Below, piece after piece: positions 27,720 to 36,230 of a stretch of 64,000 nucleotides of DNA. This stretch comes from an uncultured Sphaerochaeta sp. GTDB lineage: Bacteria > Spirochaetota > Spirochaetia > Sphaerochaetales > Sphaerochaetaceae. Within the stretch, counting starts at the first letter, position 1; every line of letters begins with the position of its first letter. A model generated the notes under the pieces. That model was given only the letters and a program-made list of their open reading frames with translations, ran no database searches and was not told the origin of the DNA. Both the position numbers and the translations under genes were made by a program. The stretch is from assembly GCF_963677075.1 (NCBI RefSeq), contig NZ_OY781873.1:1054001-1118000 (forward strand), written 5' to 3'.

Positions 27720-29225
27720 ATGGATGCAGAAAAGTTGGTTGAAGTAAAGAAATGCACGATGGTCTTTCCTGGTGTAAAAGCCTTGGATGAGGTTGACTTC
27801 ACCTTACTAGCCGGAGAATGTCATGGGCTGGTGGGAGAAAATGGGGCCGGAAAATCAACCTTGTCCAAATGTATCATCGGTGATTATCACATGACAGCCG
27901 GAGAGCTGTTTGTCCAAGGTGAACCTATTCATATCCCTTCCTATTCGGTCAGAAAGTCGAATGAAATGGGGATTGCTATTGTTCATCAGGAATTTCAGCT
28001 CATGGAAGACATGAGTGGGCTGGAGAACATATTCATTGGGCGATATGAGAAGAAGGGCCCTGTCATCGACTGGAAACAGTTGCAGAATCGAGCAGATGAG
28101 TTGTTGGAGTATCTGCAGTGCGAGGTGGATCTCAAGGTGAAAGTAAAACATCTGAGAACTGCTGAAAAACAGATTATCCAGTTGGCAAAGGCAATGCTCG
28201 ATAACCCGAAGGTTTTGATTTTGGATGAGCTTACAGCAGTTCTCCAAGAAGAGGGTATACAGAATATTTTTAGAATCATTGAGTTGCTCAAGGCTAGAGG
28301 GATTGGAATTATTTATATTTCCCATCGTCTTGATGAGATTTTTGAATGTTGTGATCGGTACACAGTGCTTTGTGATGGAAAGTACATCAACAGTGGATAT
28401 GTAAAGGACATCAATAAGCATCAATTGGTTAAGATGATTATTGGTAGGGAGTTGAGGAATGTCTATCCAGAAAAAAACCAACAGTTTGGTGAAACCTTGT
28501 TGGAGGTGCGCCATCTTACAGCGCCCAAGGCATTCAAGGATGTTTCTCTTGAAGTGAAAGCAGGGGAGGTTGTAGGTATCTCAGGGTTACTTGGCGCTGG
28601 GAAAACGGAACTAATCCATGCAATCTATGGAAACCATAAGATTGTCTCAGGGGAAGTCCTTGTCCGTGGGAAGCCTGTTCGGATCAAGAATCCGAAAATG
28701 GCTATCAAGTTGGGGCTTGGACTGGTTCCTGATGAGAGACGAATCTTGGGGCTGAACATGCTTTACAACATCAAAGAGAATACCATTCTTCCTTCAATGA
28801 ACAAGTTCAGGAAGTGGAAGATATTTCAGGACCACGAGAAGGAGGATCAAGCGGCAAAGGCCATCAATGCCAAGATGAACCTTCGGTACTACTCGTTGCG
28901 GCAGCTGATCAGTAAGCTCTCAGGAGGAAATCAGCAGAAGGTTGTCATTGCGAAGTGGATGTTACGTGAATGTGACATCTTCCTTCTGGATGAACCAACG
29001 AGAGGTATTGATATTGGCGCCAAGTTTGAGATCTATTCCTTGATCAATGAACTTGCAAAGGCAGGCAAGGCTGTAATTTTGGTTTCTCCGGAACTTGAAG
29101 AAATTATTGGTCTCTCAAACAAGGTATATGTCTTGTATGAGGGACAGGTGATGGATTTAGTTGAAGGCGAGAATATTAAACAAGAAGTAATCATCCATGA
29201 TTTATTAGGAGTAAAAGAGAAATGA
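27720..29225 (+). CDS. Rbs-type sugar ABC transporter ATPase (two nucleotide-binding domains)
   Basis: A 501-residue ATPase of the RbsA/MglA/XylG type with two domains. The first has Walker [10 protein letters not shown] (about 40-48), a degenerate signature LRTAEKQ and Walker [11 protein letters not shown], where Leu replaces the usual Pro. The second has GLLGAGKTE (about 286), the intact signature LSGGNQQKV and [10 protein letters not shown]. One strong and one weaker site is common in this family. It energises the permease at 29222, whose start overlaps this stop by four bases. Confidence 0.93.
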   Translation: MDAEKLVEVKKCTMVFPGVKALDEVDFTLLAGECHGLVGENGAGKSTLSKCIIGDYHMTAGELFVQGEPIHIPSYSVRKSNEMGIAIVHQEFQLMEDMSGLENIFIGRYEKKGPVIDWKQLQNRADELLEYLQCEVDLKVKVKHLRTAEKQIIQLAKAMLDNPKVLILDELTAVLQEEGIQNIFRIIELLKARGIGIIYISHRLDEIFECCDRYTVLCDGKYINSGYVKDINKHQLVKMIIGRELRNVYPEKNQQFGETLLEVRHLTAPKAFKDVSLEVKAGEVVGISGLLGAGKTELIHAIYGNHKIVSGEVLVRGKPVRIKNPKMAIKLGLGLVPDERRILGLNMLYNIKENTILPSMNKFRKWKIFQDHEKEDQAAKAINAKMNLRYYSLRQLISKLSGGNQQKVVIAKWMLRECDIFLLDEPTRGIDIGAKFEIYSLINELAKAGKAVILVSPELEEIIGLSNKVYVLYEGQVMDLVEGENIKQEVIIHDLLGVKEK

Positions 29226-30199
29226 ATGCAGTAAAAACGGTCGAAGAGAGGAATAATAAGTTCAAGGGAGATTTTAAATCCTTTTTTCATGAATGGATGA
29301 TTCTTTTCTTATTTATCCTCCTGTTTGCCATATGTAGTATTAGTTCAGCAAAATTCCGTACTACTGACAATATCATGAATATTCTGAGGCAAGCATCCTT
29401 CATTTCAATTATTGCCTTGGGGGAATTCTTTGTTGTCTTGATCGCGAATATGGATATGTCGATTACTTCCATTATTGGAATGACTTCCATATTCTTTGCA
29501 GGCCTGGTTGTGAATGCAGGGATTCCTATGTTTTGGGCTTTTGTAATTGTATTTGGCCTTGCAATCCTTGTTGGTATTCTCAATGGTGCGTTAACTGTGT
29601 ATGGGCATATGCCTTCGTTCATAGCCACTCTTACAGTGATGAACATCATCAAGGGTATCTACTTCATATACTCGAAGGGGTTGCCTATTTCAGGACTTCC
29701 TGAGAGCTTTAACTTCTTAGGAGCTGGCTATATTGGATTCATTCCATTCCCGGTAATACTGTTGTTGCTTGTAGCTACTTCATTGCATATCTTTACGCGG
29801 CATACAGAACTGGGAAGAAGTTTCTACGCTGTGGGAGGCAATGTTGAGGCAAGTAAACTGTCGGGAATCAACGTTAAGTTCGTCGGGATTCTGGCATTTG
29901 TACTGAGTGCAATTCTGTCCTGTATTGGCGCTCTTGGGTTAACCTCAAAAACCTTGAGTGGAAATGTTGGAATCGGGGAAAACTTATTGTTTGATGTAAT
30001 GACAATCGTCGTACTCGGTGGTACTTCTCTCTCCGGTGGAAGAGGAAAGATATTTGGAGTGGTTATCGGAGCGCTGTTCTTGCAGGTAATCTCGAATATC
30101 ATGATTCTGATGAGTATCAACAGTTACTGGCAATGGGTTGTGAAGGGTGTTATCTTGATAGCTGTAGTACTCATTGATTCCAATTCACGACACGACTAA
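29222..30199 (+). CDS. Rbs-type sugar ABC transporter permease
   Basis: Inner-membrane permease of 325 residues with eight to ten hydrophobic segments. RbsC-like landmarks are [23 protein letters not shown] in pieces ([18 protein letters not shown]), [34 protein letters not shown], and [19 protein letters not shown]. It forms the channel with the preceding ATPase and the RbsB-like protein. It is the last gene of the operon and is followed by a terminator. Confidence 0.93.
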   Translation: MNAVKTVEERNNKFKGDFKSFFHEWMILFLFILLFAICSISSAKFRTTDNIMNILRQASFISIIALGEFFVVLIANMDMSITSIIGMTSIFFAGLVVNAGIPMFWAFVIVFGLAILVGILNGALTVYGHMPSFIATLTVMNIIKGIYFIYSKGLPISGLPESFNFLGAGYIGFIPFPVILLLLVATSLHIFTRHTELGRSFYAVGGNVEASKLSGINVKFVGILAFVLSAILSCIGALGLTSKTLSGNVGIGENLLFDVMTIVVLGGTSLSGGRGKIFGVVIGALFLQVISNIMILMSINSYWQWVVKGVILIAVVLIDSNSRHD

Positions 30200-30261
30200 T
30201 AACCAAACAATAGGTGTCTAAGCTGTGCATACCCTGTATGCAGAAACTCTTGTTAGATACT

Positions 30262-30296
30262 GAGAAGCAATGAAGTTCAACGCTTCATTGCTTTTC
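30262..30296 (+). terminator. Operon terminator after the Rbs-type permease
   Basis: A 14-bp stem (with one wobble; core GAAGCAATGAAG / CTTCATTGCTTT) with a 7-base loop lies 62 bases after the stop, its 3' arm ending in a T-rich stretch. Confidence 0.75.
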
Positions 30297-30389
30297 TAGT
30301 ATTCCTACACTCTTGTTTCCATTGTGGTAGGATGCTCACGCTCATAAAAAGGTGTACCAATTGTTTGCTAGGTGGGAAAGGTTCGATGC

Positions 30390-31526
30390 ATGAAGTTTAA
30401 GATTGAGAAGAAAGTGATATTTGCCTGTATATTGATGTTCTCCCTGGGTTTTGAAATGGGAGGATTTCAGGCAGTCTTGCGCGAGCTTTCATTACATTTT
30501 TCGATTGATAAGGTTTCCTGGGGGTTTCTTGTTTCTTCACAATACCTAGGAATCATCATCATGCCTGTAGTGTTTGGCCGAGTAGCTGATCGAATTGGAA
30601 AGAAACAAGTGCTGCTCGTGTTTATGTCTATTTTTATCATTGGAACTAGCTGTATAGGCTTTTCCTCTTGGTTGCCTTTGACTATGATTGGTTTTTTCCT
30701 TACAGGCTCTGGGTATGGTGTTTGTGAGAGTGTGAGTACCGCACTGCTCAGTGATCAGTATGCTGATTCTGCGCACCGCTATATGAATCTCAGTCAAGCT
30801 TTTCTCTGCATTGGAGCTGTTATAGCTCCAATTTTGACATCCTTGCAGGCAATTAACTGGAGACTGGTGTTTCTGATCAGCAGTGGTGTGACTTTGATTG
30901 CATTAATCGTATTGCTTTTTGAAGGAGGGTTCACCGTTGTGCCTTCCTATTCTTCATCTCGGTTGCTTGATATTTCCTTATTCAATTCAAAGGCTTTTGT
31001 TCTATTGTTTGTGACGATGATGATTTATGTGGGACTTGAAAATGGTTTTGGGTACTTCACTGAATCATTTTTCTATGATGCATATGCTTCTTCTTGGGGG
31101 GGGTATGCTATTTCACTGTATTGGGCTTCTATGGCGATTTCCAGGGTTATTACCAGTATGTCATCACAGCATATTTTTAAACAGTTGAGAGTTCGCTTCA
31201 TTCTGGTTGCAGTAGTGTTTGTAGCACTCTTTGTGAGTAATTCTCCAGTGTTTGCGCTGCTTCTTTGTGTTGCTGTTGGAGCTTGTTATGGACCGATTTG
31301 GTCCTATATCATGAGTCTCTCAGCAGGGATGTATCCAGAGAGAACTGCGAGTGTCACCGGTTTGATTAGTTCAGCTTGTGGAATTGGTGGTGCTGTATAT
31401 CCTGTTTTTATGAGCGCTATTATCGCAAACGCGCCGCTAGGGAGTGGGTATCTGTTCCTCTCGGTCTCTTCACTGGTTGCCTTCTTGTTAATTCTCATTG
31501 CTCATCGAAGAGCTGCGAATTCCTAG
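30390..31526 (+). CDS. MFS transporter
   Basis: A 378-residue major facilitator superfamily protein with about 12 hydrophobic segments. The cytoplasmic loop motif between segments 2 and 3 is seen in FGRVADRIGKKQVLL. The start is ATG 30390 after an AAAGG site; a GTG at 30372 would add six residues. Family members move sugars, drugs or organic acids, and nothing here fixes the substrate. It lies alone between the terminator of the Rbs-type operon and a convergent radical SAM gene. Confidence 0.88.
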   Translation: MKFKIEKKVIFACILMFSLGFEMGGFQAVLRELSLHFSIDKVSWGFLVSSQYLGIIIMPVVFGRVADRIGKKQVLLVFMSIFIIGTSCIGFSSWLPLTMIGFFLTGSGYGVCESVSTALLSDQYADSAHRYMNLSQAFLCIGAVIAPILTSLQAINWRLVFLISSGVTLIALIVLLFEGGFTVVPSYSSSRLLDISLFNSKAFVLLFVTMMIYVGLENGFGYFTESFFYDAYASSWGGYAISLYWASMAISRVITSMSSQHIFKQLRVRFILVAVVFVALFVSNSPVFALLLCVAVGACYGPIWSYIMSLSAGMYPERTASVTGLISSACGIGGAVYPVFMSAIIANAPLGSGYLFLSVSSLVAFLLILIAHRRAANS

Positions 31527-31533
31527 GCGATTA

Positions 31534-31596
31534 GAACCCTTCATCTTCACCGTTGAGCATAGGGGAGAGGTCAACAAGTTGGTGATTGGGTTGTAA
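31534..31596 (+). pseudogene. C-terminal relic of a zinc alcohol dehydrogenase
   Basis: Twenty codons and a stop translate to EPFIFTVEHRGEVNKLVIGL. This closely matches the end of the dehydrogenase at 17329-18348 (EAFTFASEHRGEVYKVMIG), with substitutions spread along it. No other part of such a gene remains upstream, where the MFS gene ends seven bases before. It looks like the tail of a deleted dehydrogenase gene, a scar of a deletion or of MFS gene insertion. Confidence 0.65.
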
Positions 31597-31782
31597 AAAC
31601 ACCAACATGATAAACCTAAGGGTGTATTTATGCTTCTAGTTGCAATTTATAAAGGTAATTTAGTGATAAATGTCTATTTCTTGCACTGAATTGTACAATT
31701 TATTGTACTTGGGAATATCATGAAATATGTTAGGTAGTATGTGCGATGCTATTGGCTTCCATCTTGCTGAAAAGCCTTTCAT
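31597..31782. other. A+T-rich gap, no gene seen
   Basis: Part of a 317-base stretch without an intact gene. Apart from the dehydrogenase relic on its left and the terminator on its right, only a short palindrome (GTACAA TTTA TTGTAC) is visible. Confidence 0.5.
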
Positions 31783-31817
31783 GAAAAAAGGCAGGTACGC
31801 GCGTGGAACGTACCTGC
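31783..31817 (-). terminator. Rho-independent terminator of the radical SAM gene
   Basis: A perfect 10-bp stem (GGCAGGTACG / CGTACCTGCC) with a 9-base loop is followed on the minus strand by a run of six T. It lies 27 bases past the stop. Confidence 0.9.
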
Positions 31818-31843
31818 CAAGAGAAGAGAAGGTTATTGGGGGT

Positions 31844-33181
31844 CTATCTCTGGTATTCCTCCCAGAGCTCATCAGCAACTGGTTTCCACTTGTCAGCGAT
31901 CGGCTTGCACTTTGCATAGAGCTGTTCAACTGATTCTGAGTCGATAGGTTGGGTACTTTGTGCCCCCGACTGATTTACCATATCTACCAACAATTCAGGA
32001 TTGTCAAACATGGGACAGGGGCGGAACATGTTTGTGTTACACGGCTGATGGTCCCTATATGCTTTGAACAAGGGATTCCTGAGAGCCTCCAAAAGGGGTT
32101 TGCCGTGAATGGTCTCACAGGCATAGTGGATGAACGCACACGGTTCCATATCCCCATGGGCATTGATGTGCAGGTATCGTCTTCCACCTGCGATGCATCC
32201 ATTCACATAGTTGCCATCATTCCAGAAATCCAGGACGAAGAGTGGTTTTTGGGTACGTATTTCCCTCACACGCTTGAGCATATAGGCTCGCTGTGAGGGG
32301 GAAGCAACCAAGTCGAGGGAGGCTCCTTCTCCTACAGGGATATAGGTGAAGTACCAACCAAACATTGCACCTTTCTCAGCCATGAAATCGATGAACTCAT
32401 CAGAGCCTACGTACTCAGTGTTGTGAGCGTGATAGCAGGTTGAAAACCCAAAAGGAAGCTTTTTCTCATGGAGCAGGTCCATTGCCTGGATACACTGCTT
32501 CCATACTCCGTTTCCTCTTCTCGCGTCGGTCATATCCTCAGTTCCCTCAATACTGATGATGGGAATGAAGTTCTTTACACTTAGCAGATTTTCTGTAAAT
32601 TCAGCGTCGATCAAGGTTGCATTGGTAAATGTGGCAAATATTGTGTCGTTGTGTTTACGAGCAAGCTCTATGAGATCATGTTTACGAACCAACGGCTCCC
32701 CGCCAGAGAAGAGATATGCATAGGTGCCCAGCTCTTTTCCTTCTGTGATGATACGATCCATGGTCTGGAAGGAGAGGGAATCGGTTTTCTGGTATTCTGC
32801 AGCCCAGCATCCTGTACAGGAAAGGTTGCAGGCAGATGTGGGATCCATCAGGATTGCCCAAGGAATATTGATACCCAGCTCACCACGTTTCTTGTTCTGT
32901 TGTTCAGCGCCAAACCAAGCAGCATTGAAGACAAAGTTCATGACTATTTTCTCAAGCACATCGCGGTCTGTCTGGTGGAGGATTCTCATTATCAAACCAT
33001 ATCCTCCTGAGGAGGGATCTTGTGTGATGTGTTTGATCATTTTCCATTGGTTCTCTTGGTTTTTTCCCGTAGCAGCAGCAATAGGCTGCGCCCATTGCAC
33101 CAGTTTGGGAAGATTTTTCTCAGGGTCAGCGTACACAAGCCGCAGACCAGCTTTCAGTACGGTCTCAGGAATTGATTTCAT
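31844..33181 (-). CDS. Radical SAM / SPASM domain protein
   Basis: A 445-residue cytoplasmic enzyme. The radical SAM iron-sulfur motif CNLSCTGC is at about 118-125 (CxxxCxxC). A C-terminal SPASM-like region carries further cysteines (NGCIAGGRRYLHINAHGD, EPCAFIHYAC, CNTNMFRPCPMF) that could bind auxiliary clusters. An N-terminal extension of about 105 residues precedes the barrel. A GGAAGG ribosome site lies before the ATG. Related proteins modify peptides or enzymes, but no small peptide gene is evident next to it. It ends with a clear terminator and may be co-transcribed with the SPW protein upstream. Confidence 0.85.
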   Translation of the reverse strand: MKSIPETVLKAGLRLVYADPEKNLPKLVQWAQPIAAATGKNQENQWKMIKHITQDPSSGGYGLIMRILHQTDRDVLEKIVMNFVFNAAWFGAEQQNKKRGELGINIPWAILMDPTSACNLSCTGCWAAEYQKTDSLSFQTMDRIITEGKELGTYAYLFSGGEPLVRKHDLIELARKHNDTIFATFTNATLIDAEFTENLLSVKNFIPIISIEGTEDMTDARRGNGVWKQCIQAMDLLHEKKLPFGFSTCYHAHNTEYVGSDEFIDFMAEKGAMFGWYFTYIPVGEGASLDLVASPSQRAYMLKRVREIRTQKPLFVLDFWNDGNYVNGCIAGGRRYLHINAHGDMEPCAFIHYACETIHGKPLLEALRNPLFKAYRDHQPCNTNMFRPCPMFDNPELLVDMVNQSGAQSTQPIDSESVEQLYAKCKPIADKWKPVADELWEEYQR

Positions 33182-33242
33182 AGTCCTTCCAAGGTTGGGA
33201 GAAAGCCGATTCCCTCAGCTCTCTCCCGGTTTCATTGCGAGG

Positions 33243-33560
33243 TTATTCGATTGTTTTCAATGACTTTGAAGAGAGGATGATCATAATGATGGAAACGATA
33301 CGAAGGTTCCATGCGGCCCATCCAGTGATGGAAGAAATCCAGGGGACGATGAACAGCAGGACACTCGCAACAATGAGAATCCATTGAACTGGTTTTGAGT
33401 CGGGCATTGAAAGTGCGATAATCGCACAGACTATGATTGCAATGGCAACCACTACACTGAATCCAGAACCTCCAGAGTAGGCGTAGAAGAGCGGAGAAAG
33501 TGCCGCATACAATCCCAGAACTGCAATTACCCAATCTTGGGTCCGTTTAAATTTGTCCAT
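33243..33560 (-). CDS. SPW-repeat small membrane protein
   Basis: A 105-residue protein with four hydrophobic segments arranged as two repeats. Each has the SPW-type motif, LSPLFYAYSG in the first and IVPWISSITGWAAWN in the second. The start is ATG 33560 after GGAGG; an in-frame ATG four codons earlier lacks this spacing. The function of SPW proteins is unknown. It lies 61 bases upstream of the radical SAM gene on the same strand and diverges from the LuxR regulator. Confidence 0.75.
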   Translation of the reverse strand: MDKFKRTQDWVIAVLGLYAALSPLFYAYSGGSGFSVVVAIAIIVCAIIALSMPDSKPVQWILIVASVLLFIVPWISSITGWAAWNLRIVSIIMIILSSKSLKTIE

Positions 33561-33627
33561 GTGTACCTCCAAGTACGTTTGGTCTTGTTTCGTGCTTGAA
33601 CCGTATCATTGGGCCCTTTTAAGAGGT

Positions 33628-33645
33628 ACTGTACAAAGGTACAGT
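33628..33645. promoter_or_regulatory. Candidate operator between SPW and LuxR genes
   Basis: A perfect inverted repeat ACTGTAC AAAG GTACAGT, with a further GGTACAG copy ten bases on, lies between two divergent genes and just before the LuxR promoter. Confidence 0.4.
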
Positions 33646-33665
33646 TGTGGTACAGGTCTTGTTTC

Positions 33666-33694
33666 TTGTCATGTGTCGTGTTTCAAACTATACT
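33666..33694 (+). promoter_or_regulatory. Sigma70-type promoter of the LuxR/MalT-like gene
   Basis: TTGTCA, a 17-base spacer and TATACT end ten bases before the regulator ATG, which would leave a leader of only a few bases. No ribosome site is seen. Confidence 0.55.
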
Positions 33695-33704
33695 TACTAA
33701 CCAT

Positions 33705-36137
33705 ATGAAAGAGAATGAATCGGCCAAAGCAACACTCTCTTCTGTCTCACGAAGTGCTTTGGTGGAAAGGCGTCGATTGGATGAGAGACTTGCGCTCTCA
33801 CTGCATTACCAGACCACTTTGGTTCATGCGCCCCATGGGTATGGAAAAACAACAGCAATAGCCCGATTTTTTGCTTCAGGTGAGTATAAGTATGCATACA
33901 TACAATGCACCCCTGATGATGATACTCCAAAGACATTTGCCTCACGTCTGAACCAGATGCTTCTTTCCCTGATTCCAAATGTTACAGGGAGTGATGAACC
34001 AGCTGATGTCCAGATTAGCAGAATGGTAGAGCTTCTGGGAGTGAGCAGTGAATCACGGTACCTCGTATTTGATGCTGTTGAGTTCCTGAACCATAAACAC
34101 ATTACTTCCTGGTTATCCTTTCTTGTATCATATCTTCCTGAAACAGTGCATATCATACTCATCGGAACAGATGTTTCCATCTATCCGAAAGCCTCAATGC
34201 ATCGAGAGGCAGTGTTGCAAATCACCAGGGATGATCTTGCATTCACGCAGGAGGAAGGAAGACGTTTAGCCGCATACTTTGCAGATGACATTGATGACGA
34301 GGCATTGGCGCTTATGATTGAGAACACTTGGGGATCTCCACTGTTGCTCAATGCCTGTTTTGCCAAAGAAGCAATTCAACACTGTGAACAGGTGGAAGGG
34401 CGAGTCCGTGAGCTTGATTCGTATTTCCTTCCCATATGGGATGAGGTCCCAAAGAAAGCAGAAACAGCTCTCGCGTATACTGCATTGCTTGGAACGTATT
34501 TTCTTGGGAAGGAACAAACAAAGCTCAAAGCTCAGGTGATGCTTCTCGTGGAGAAATCACTGTTTGTCGAATTGAGATCCGATGGTGTGTTTTCCATGCA
34601 TCCCCTCTTTCGCTCTTTTGTCCTTGATCGTTTGAAGGAGAGGAAGAACAGGCGAGCAGAACATGCAGTTGCTTTAGCAGTTGAGAACTTCCTCTCACAG
34701 AAAGACTATCGGGCTGCAATTGCAATAGCACTTGAAATTGAAGACTATTACTTGGTTGCCACCCTCCTCGACGAACACTGTGCAACATTATTGTCAGACG
34801 GGTATCTTGATTTCATTCTCGGTGTAATTGCACAACTACCCCAAAACGCGGTAGAGCAGTATGCATCATTGTTATTGCTTGAGATCCTCAGCGGTATCCG
34901 CAAGGGATGGACTGCAAAGCATGTGAAGGACAGAATTGCAAGAATACGTTCATCCAGACAGAGGAAAAAAATGCAGGAAGTTGACCTTCTGTCCATCCTT
35001 GATGGGATTGACCTCTTGCTCCAACGAGACTTCTATCGTGCAGAGAAACTGTTGAACAAGCTCCCTGGTGAACTGAGCTATCTACGTCCGCTGATCAGCA
35101 TATTCATCGCTTCCTTGCCTCTTGGACCGGAGGAAGATATTGAACAGGTCTATCACCATCTACAGGAGACGCTCCGGACTATCGGGGTGAGACAGCACGA
35201 TGCGCTTTCTATTGTGTTGCTTGGGCAAATAGGGTCCATGCAAATCGACCTCTTGTTGTTTGAACAAGCAGAGCAATCTTTCGATGAGGCACTGACGTTG
35301 GGATATGATGAGAAAACAGGATATGCAACGTCCTGTAGTATTGCTTGGATAGGCAAGGGGGAGCTCAGCCTCTATTCGGGTAGGACAAAGGAAGCAGAGG
35401 AATATCTGTTGCAGGGTCTTGCTTTGGCCAAGGGGTATTCGTTCTATCTCTCACTTCACGCACAGTTAGCACTTGCAGAATTCTATATAGTGACTGAACG
35501 ACATGAGGAAGCAACTCGATTGCTCCGCGATGCAGGTAAGCAAGCCTATGAGTATGATGTTACTTCCATCGATGACCGGTTTATAGAGGCAATGTATGCC
35601 ATGGCACAGCGGCGTGTCGGGGATATCCCTTCACTCGAGATGTGGGTGAAGAAGAACCAAGAGAAGAGCACGCTCCAGTCTATCCCTTTCGATCTTCACG
35701 TACTGGAAGCGCGACAGATTCTTGGGTACTACCAGATGACAGGACAGTATGACAAAGCAGAGTCTCTCTACACCTCGTTGCAAACAGAGTTGAAACATAA
35801 GCATCATTTATTGCTTTCAATGATTCTTTCAATGGAATGTGGTGTGTATGAACAGCAACAAGAAACTCTCTCAAGGAGTCAGGTCAACGACAACCATATT
35901 TCTGTCTTGCGAAAGTTGTATGGAGTTCAACAAAAGGCAGAGGAGCATCTCTTGAGTGACCGAGAGCGAGAGGTTCTGCAACTGATTGGGAAGGGGTACA
36001 TGAACAAGGAGATAGCAGGGATGATGAACATCACCGAACGGACGGTGAAGTGGCATGCCTCCAAGATCTATGAGAAGTTGCAGGTAAGTACTCGAACGGA
36101 GGCCGTTGCCGAGGCTCAAAATCAAGGAATTTTATAG
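33705..36137 (+). CDS. MalT-like LuxR-family regulator with NTPase and TPR domains
   Basis: An 810-residue regulator. A P-loop NTPase domain starts the protein (Walker A HGYGKTTAI, about 44-52; a Walker-B-like stretch RYLVFDAVEFL). A winged-helix region and a long helical, TPR-like middle follow (about 330-730). A LuxR helix-turn-helix ends it (LSDREREVLQLIGKGYMNKEIA then ITERTVKWHASKIY, about 748-800). This is the MalT/STAND layout, in which inducer binding and ATP drive oligomerisation. ATG 33705 is chosen because a good promoter ends just before it; a longer frame starting at a TTG at 33609 would cross that promoter. Targets may be the divergent SPW/radical SAM genes. Confidence 0.87.
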   Translation: MKENESAKATLSSVSRSALVERRRLDERLALSLHYQTTLVHAPHGYGKTTAIARFFASGEYKYAYIQCTPDDDTPKTFASRLNQMLLSLIPNVTGSDEPADVQISRMVELLGVSSESRYLVFDAVEFLNHKHITSWLSFLVSYLPETVHIILIGTDVSIYPKASMHREAVLQITRDDLAFTQEEGRRLAAYFADDIDDEALALMIENTWGSPLLLNACFAKEAIQHCEQVEGRVRELDSYFLPIWDEVPKKAETALAYTALLGTYFLGKEQTKLKAQVMLLVEKSLFVELRSDGVFSMHPLFRSFVLDRLKERKNRRAEHAVALAVENFLSQKDYRAAIAIALEIEDYYLVATLLDEHCATLLSDGYLDFILGVIAQLPQNAVEQYASLLLLEILSGIRKGWTAKHVKDRIARIRSSRQRKKMQEVDLLSILDGIDLLLQRDFYRAEKLLNKLPGELSYLRPLISIFIASLPLGPEEDIEQVYHHLQETLRTIGVRQHDALSIVLLGQIGSMQIDLLLFEQAEQSFDEALTLGYDEKTGYATSCSIAWIGKGELSLYSGRTKEAEEYLLQGLALAKGYSFYLSLHAQLALAEFYIVTERHEEATRLLRDAGKQAYEYDVTSIDDRFIEAMYAMAQRRVGDIPSLEMWVKKNQEKSTLQSIPFDLHVLEARQILGYYQMTGQYDKAESLYTSLQTELKHKHHLLLSMILSMECGVYEQQQETLSRSQVNDNHISVLRKLYGVQQKAEEHLLSDREREVLQLIGKGYMNKEIAGMMNITERTVKWHASKIYEKLQVSTRTEAVAEAQNQGIL

Positions 36138-36181
36138 TAGTTGTTGTTTTGGTAGCAAATGTCTTACAAGGTGGAATCTTT

Positions 36182-36218
36182 TTGGCTTTCTTTTCTTTCT
36201 GCTTATAATGGAAAGAAA
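36182..36218 (+). promoter_or_regulatory. Promoter with overlapping inverted repeat, AlbA_2 gene
   Basis: TTGGCT, a 16-base spacer and TATAAT (36204-36209) precede the gene. An 8-bp inverted repeat, TTTCTTTC (36192-36199) and GAAAGAAA (36211-36218), brackets the -10, a likely repressor site. Confidence 0.5.
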
Positions 36219-36230
36219 GGAAGGGCAAGC

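Noticed and set aside
27855..28514. 219-residue open frame on the minus strand
   Set aside because: Fully antisense to the well-supported Rbs-type ATPase; no ribosome site or family pattern.
32724..33263. 179-residue plus-strand open frame
   Set aside because: Antisense to the radical SAM gene, whose motifs are intact.
33232..33534. 100-residue minus-strand open frame
   Set aside because: Out-of-frame shadow of the SPW-repeat gene, low-complexity Cys/His composition.
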